A stretch of 64,000 bases of DNA from Novosphingobium resinovorum (GTDB taxonomy: Bacteria; Pseudomonadota; Alphaproteobacteria; Sphingomonadales; Sphingomonadaceae). Under the pieces are notes generated by a model. The model was not told the origin of the DNA, did not search any database, and was given only the letters and a program-made list of their open reading frames with translations. Below are positions 61,939 to 64,000 of the stretch, one piece after another. A program made the position numbers and the translations under genes. Numbering within the stretch: the first letter of the stretch is position 1; every line of letters starts with the position of its first letter. The stretch is from positions 160,892 through 224,891 of the forward strand of contig NZ_BSFC01000003.1 in assembly GCF_027922145.1 (NCBI RefSeq), given 5' to 3'.

Positions 61939-62308
61939 GCAAGCACGATGGCGCTCTGGTGATTACGCAATCTCCGGCCCGGCCTGTCCTGCGCCATGGC
62001 CCATCCGATCCTTGTCGAACGCCGCGATGCGGGGGAGACGGTCGACAATGCCGATGGGCCTCAGGCTCACCAAATAAACGCCGAACCGCAATCTCGATGC
62101 CCGGTCACTGTCGGGTGTGGTGGGAGGCAAGATCGGCAGCAGGTCATGATGCTGATGCCCAAGGATTTCTCGGAAGGCGTCGCCGCTGTCGAGGGGAAAC
62201 GCCCACCGCAGTATCCCGACCGCTGAAGACGTCCCGACAACTTGTCGGGCAACCTCCCCAAAAATTACGCGTTCCTCCTGCCAGCAACCAAAAGGACAGG
62301 AGTCCACC
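61939..62308. other. Intergenic region with a decayed gene end
   Basis: 370 bases. Apart from the crotonase remnant (62149-62226) no gene is supported. The segment GGAAACGCC...CGACCGC ends in a TGA and then a short dyad CCCGACAACTTGTCGGG at ~62232, which may terminate whatever was there. Confidence 0.45.
62149..62226 (+). pseudogene. Remnant of an enoyl-CoA hydratase C-terminus
   Basis: The frame encodes DFSEGVAA ... KRPPQYPDR before a TGA, closely matching the C-terminal DF-EG--A----KR-P signature of crotonase-family enzymes (compare EDAREGALAFAEKR at 56950-57010). No start, oxyanion-hole motif or upstream core is present in this frame, so only a fragment survives. It is not related by synteny to the intact crotonase at 56942. 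Confidence 0.4.
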
Positions 62309-62578
62309 ATGGCAGAAGAAACCGTTACCACCGAACACCCGGCAAACGCGGCGCCGGGTCAGACCACCATCATACGCGAAACACGCTCGACGGGCGGCGG
62401 CACCGGGATCGTGATGGCCCTCGTGCTGCTCGTCGCGATCGTCGGCGGCATCTACCTGTTCAGCCAGAACAGCGAGACCGCCAAGGACAACGCCATCGCC
62501 GAAGCTGCCAACGACGTCGGCAATGCCGCCACCAAGGTCGGCGATGCTGCCCAGGACGCGGTCAAGACTGACAAGTAA
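62309..62578 (+). CDS. Small membrane protein of unknown function
   Basis: 89 residues: an acidic, Thr-rich N-terminal ~35 residues, a single membrane helix GIVMALVLLVAIVGGIYLF, then an Ala/Asp/Asn-rich helical tail (IAEAANDVGNAATKVGDAAQDAV). The layout suggests an envelope-anchored helix; no function is recognised. AAAGGA lies ~10 bases before the ATG. Confidence 0.7.
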   Translation: MAEETVTTEHPANAAPGQTTIIRETRSTGGGTGIVMALVLLVAIVGGIYLFSQNSETAKDNAIAEAANDVGNAATKVGDAAQDAVKTDK

Positions 62579-62619
62579 TCAGGCAGTATCCGGCGCGAAG
62601 GCAGCCCCGCGCCGGGGGA

Positions 62620-64000
62620 TCAGGCGGCCATGGCAACCCGCTCAGGTCCGCGCTTGGCCGTCAGCGAGACGTTCGTTATCCCCTGCACACTCTGAAGGTG
62701 CTCGGCGAATTCGCCGTCGAGCGCGAAGTCACGGCCGAGCCGCACTTTCTGCGTGCGCCCGTCTCCGAGGTGGAGCGTTGCGATCACCTCCCCCGCTCCG
62801 CGCGCACCGGGACGCATCAGCAGCGCCAGCTCCTGCACCGCCTCGACCCGATCGATGTCGAGCTTGAGCACCATGCGAGCGTCGGCCTTCACTTCGTTCA
62901 GAGGCCTGCCGCCACGTACGGTGACGCGCGGGGGTTCGTCCGGACTGGGCGAATCAAGTTCGACATTGAGGAGGATGCAGGCACCTTCCTTGGCCCATTT
63001 CACGAAGTTCTCGACCAGGCTCTCCTCGAAACACGAAGCCGAGAAATTGCCTGACGAATCCGAGAAGTCGGCCATCACGAAGTCCTTGCCCTTGCGGGTC
63101 TTGCGCTTCTGGACGCCCTCCACCATCGCCGCCATCACCGCGCCGGTGCGGCCTCCTCCGCCGCCGGCCATGAGGCTGGAGTACGTCCGCGCACCGTTGG
63201 CAGAGGCGACCGCGCGATACTGCTCCACCGGATGTGCGGCGAAGTAGAAGCCGAACGTCTCGCGCTCCTTGGCCATGTGCTCGGCACGGTCCCACTTGTC
63301 TGCTTCGACAAGACGAAGGGCCTGCTCGACGTGATCGTCTCCGCCGAACAGCCCGTGCTGGCTGGAATTACGCTCACGCGAGGAACGGTCTGCCTCGGCG
63401 AGCAGGGTATCGGCATTGGCGAGCACTTTGGCGCGGTTCGGCTCCAGCGCATCGAACGCACCCGCTGCCGCCAGGCTTTCCAGCTGGCGGCGGTTCATCG
63501 ATCCGGCAGGCGCGCGGCGGAACACGTCGTCGAGATCGACGAACGGCCCGTTCGCCTCGCGCTCGGCGACGATGGCGTCCATCGCCTTTTCGCCGACGTT
63601 GCGGATACCCGCCAGCGCATAGCGCACTGCGTGGCTTTCGGCCGTCTCCTCGACGATGAATTCGGCCTCCGAGCGGTTGATGTCGGGCGCGGCGAGTTCG
63701 ATGCCGTTGCGTCGCGCGTCGTCCACGAATATCGCGAGCTTTTCCGACTGGTGCATGTCGAAGCACATCGCTGCGGCATAGAATTCGTGCGGGTAATGGG
63801 CCTTGAACCACGCCGTATGATATGCCAGCAGCGCGTAGGCGGCTGCGTGCGACTTGTTGAAGCCGTAACCGGCGAATTTGTCGATCAAGTCGAACAGTTC
63901 GTTGGCCTTGGCGGCGTCGATTCCCGAGACTTCCTTGCAGCCGTCGACGAAGCGCTGGCGCTGCTTGTCCATTTCCGCCTGGACCTTCTTGCCCATCGCG
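62620..64000 (-). CDS. dnaE: DNA polymerase III alpha subunit, C-terminal part
   Basis: 459 residues of the C-terminal end of DnaE; the frame is open at the right edge, so the polymerase core and start lie outside. It begins in the finger/beta-clamp region (VDGCKEVSGIDAAKANELFDLIDKFAGYGFNKSHAAAYA), then the helix-hairpin-helix area (LAGIRNVGEKAMDAIV), an OB domain (VKRKTRKGKDFVMADFSDSSGN) and a C-terminal tau-binding stretch. The overall pattern, including the intact OB domain, is DnaE1 rather than the mutagenic DnaE2. Confidence 0.95.
   Translation of the reverse strand, partial: AMGKKVQAEMDKQRQRFVDGCKEVSGIDAAKANELFDLIDKFAGYGFNKSHAAAYALLAYHTAWFKAHYPHEFYAAAMCFDMHQSEKLAIFVDDARRNGIELAAPDINRSEAEFIVEETAESHAVRYALAGIRNVGEKAMDAIVAEREANGPFVDLDDVFRRAPAGSMNRRQLESLAAAGAFDALEPNRAKVLANADTLLAEADRSSRERNSSQHGLFGGDDHVEQALRLVEADKWDRAEHMAKERETFGFYFAAHPVEQYRAVASANGARTYSSLMAGGGGGRTGAVMAAMVEGVQKRKTRKGKDFVMADFSDSSGNFSASCFEESLVENFVKWAKEGACILLNVELDSPSPDEPPRVTVRGGRPLNEVKADARMVLKLDIDRVEAVQELALLMRPGARGAGEVIATLHLGDGRTQKVRLGRDFALDGEFAEHLQSVQGITNVSLTAKRGPERVAMAA

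Noticed and set aside
61963..62331. Minus-strand 122-codon frame before the small membrane protein
   Set aside because: No domain, no ribosome site and poor codon bias; overlaps the crotonase remnant on the other strand.

Overview
The window is GC-rich chromosomal DNA from an alphaproteobacterium, most likely a member of the Sphingomonadales (Novosphingobium/Sphingobium type). The evidence is the paired F0 subunits b and b', a CpdR-type response regulator, an SOS-like GTTC-N7-GTTC box, SapC- and PEP-CTERM-type proteins, and at least five families of palindromic intergenic repeats of the kind seen in sphingomonads. No phage, insertion sequence, integrase or CRISPR array was found. Genes at both edges are cut: an old yellow enzyme on the left and DNA polymerase III alpha (dnaE) on the right.

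Layout. 0-9.7 kb: polyamine genes (ornithine decarboxylase, carboxynorspermidine decarboxylase and dehydrogenase, with a DUF486 membrane protein and a lipoprotein between them), then btaA-btaB for phosphorus-free betaine lipid and a DUF2490 outer-membrane protein. 9.7-11.2 kb: a small accessory island of three short unknown genes with two copies of a 108-bp repeat. 11.4-14.0 kb: ATP synthase F0 operon (atpI-a-c-b'-b). 14.4-18.3 kb: ydbH-ynbE-ydbL envelope lipid-transport operon. 18.3-32.7 kb: housekeeping genes (radC, an NRDE protein, a MASE1-PAS-GGDEF cyclase, purB, lapA-pyrF, a SIMPL protein, trpF, trpB-trpA, folC, an AmpG-like permease). 32.7-41.9 kb: an RluB-type pseudouridine synthase with a long disordered arm, rsmD, a uvrD/pcrA helicase, a Rieske oxygenase, tRNA-Lys, folK and aguB. 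42-51.8 kb: a periplasmic methyltransferase, msrA, a PEP-CTERM protein, a DEAD-box helicase, a D-2-hydroxyacid dehydrogenase-like flavoprotein, sapC, a candidate small RNA, an N-formylglutamate amidohydrolase, cpdR and tRNA-Val. 52-56.7 kb: a tightly packed operon of GT61 glycosyltransferase, hexapeptide acetyltransferase, AMP ligase, acyl carrier protein and PLP decarboxylase. 56.9-64 kb: a crotonase, icd, a TauD-like dioxygenase, a TetR regulator, a radical SAM protein, a small membrane protein and dnaE.

How genes work together. ODC plus the two carboxy(nor)spermidine enzymes can make putrescine and convert it to spermidine by the S-adenosylmethionine-independent route; aguB, 35 kb away, is one step of a second putrescine route. 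btaA and btaB make diacylglyceryl-trimethylhomoserine and have Pho-box-like repeats upstream. The ligase-carrier-decarboxylase trio resembles the set found near exosortase A, but no exosortase gene is in this window although a PEP-CTERM protein lies 8 kb away.

Most worth checking: a roughly 100-nt candidate small RNA at 49.9 kb with promoter, CCTCCTCCCT motif and strong terminator; the SOS-like operator on the start of the UvrD-type helicase; the cassette-like 108-bp repeats; the 34.8-35.2 kb region with a good promoter and no recognised product; and the stand-alone ligase-carrier-decarboxylase operon.
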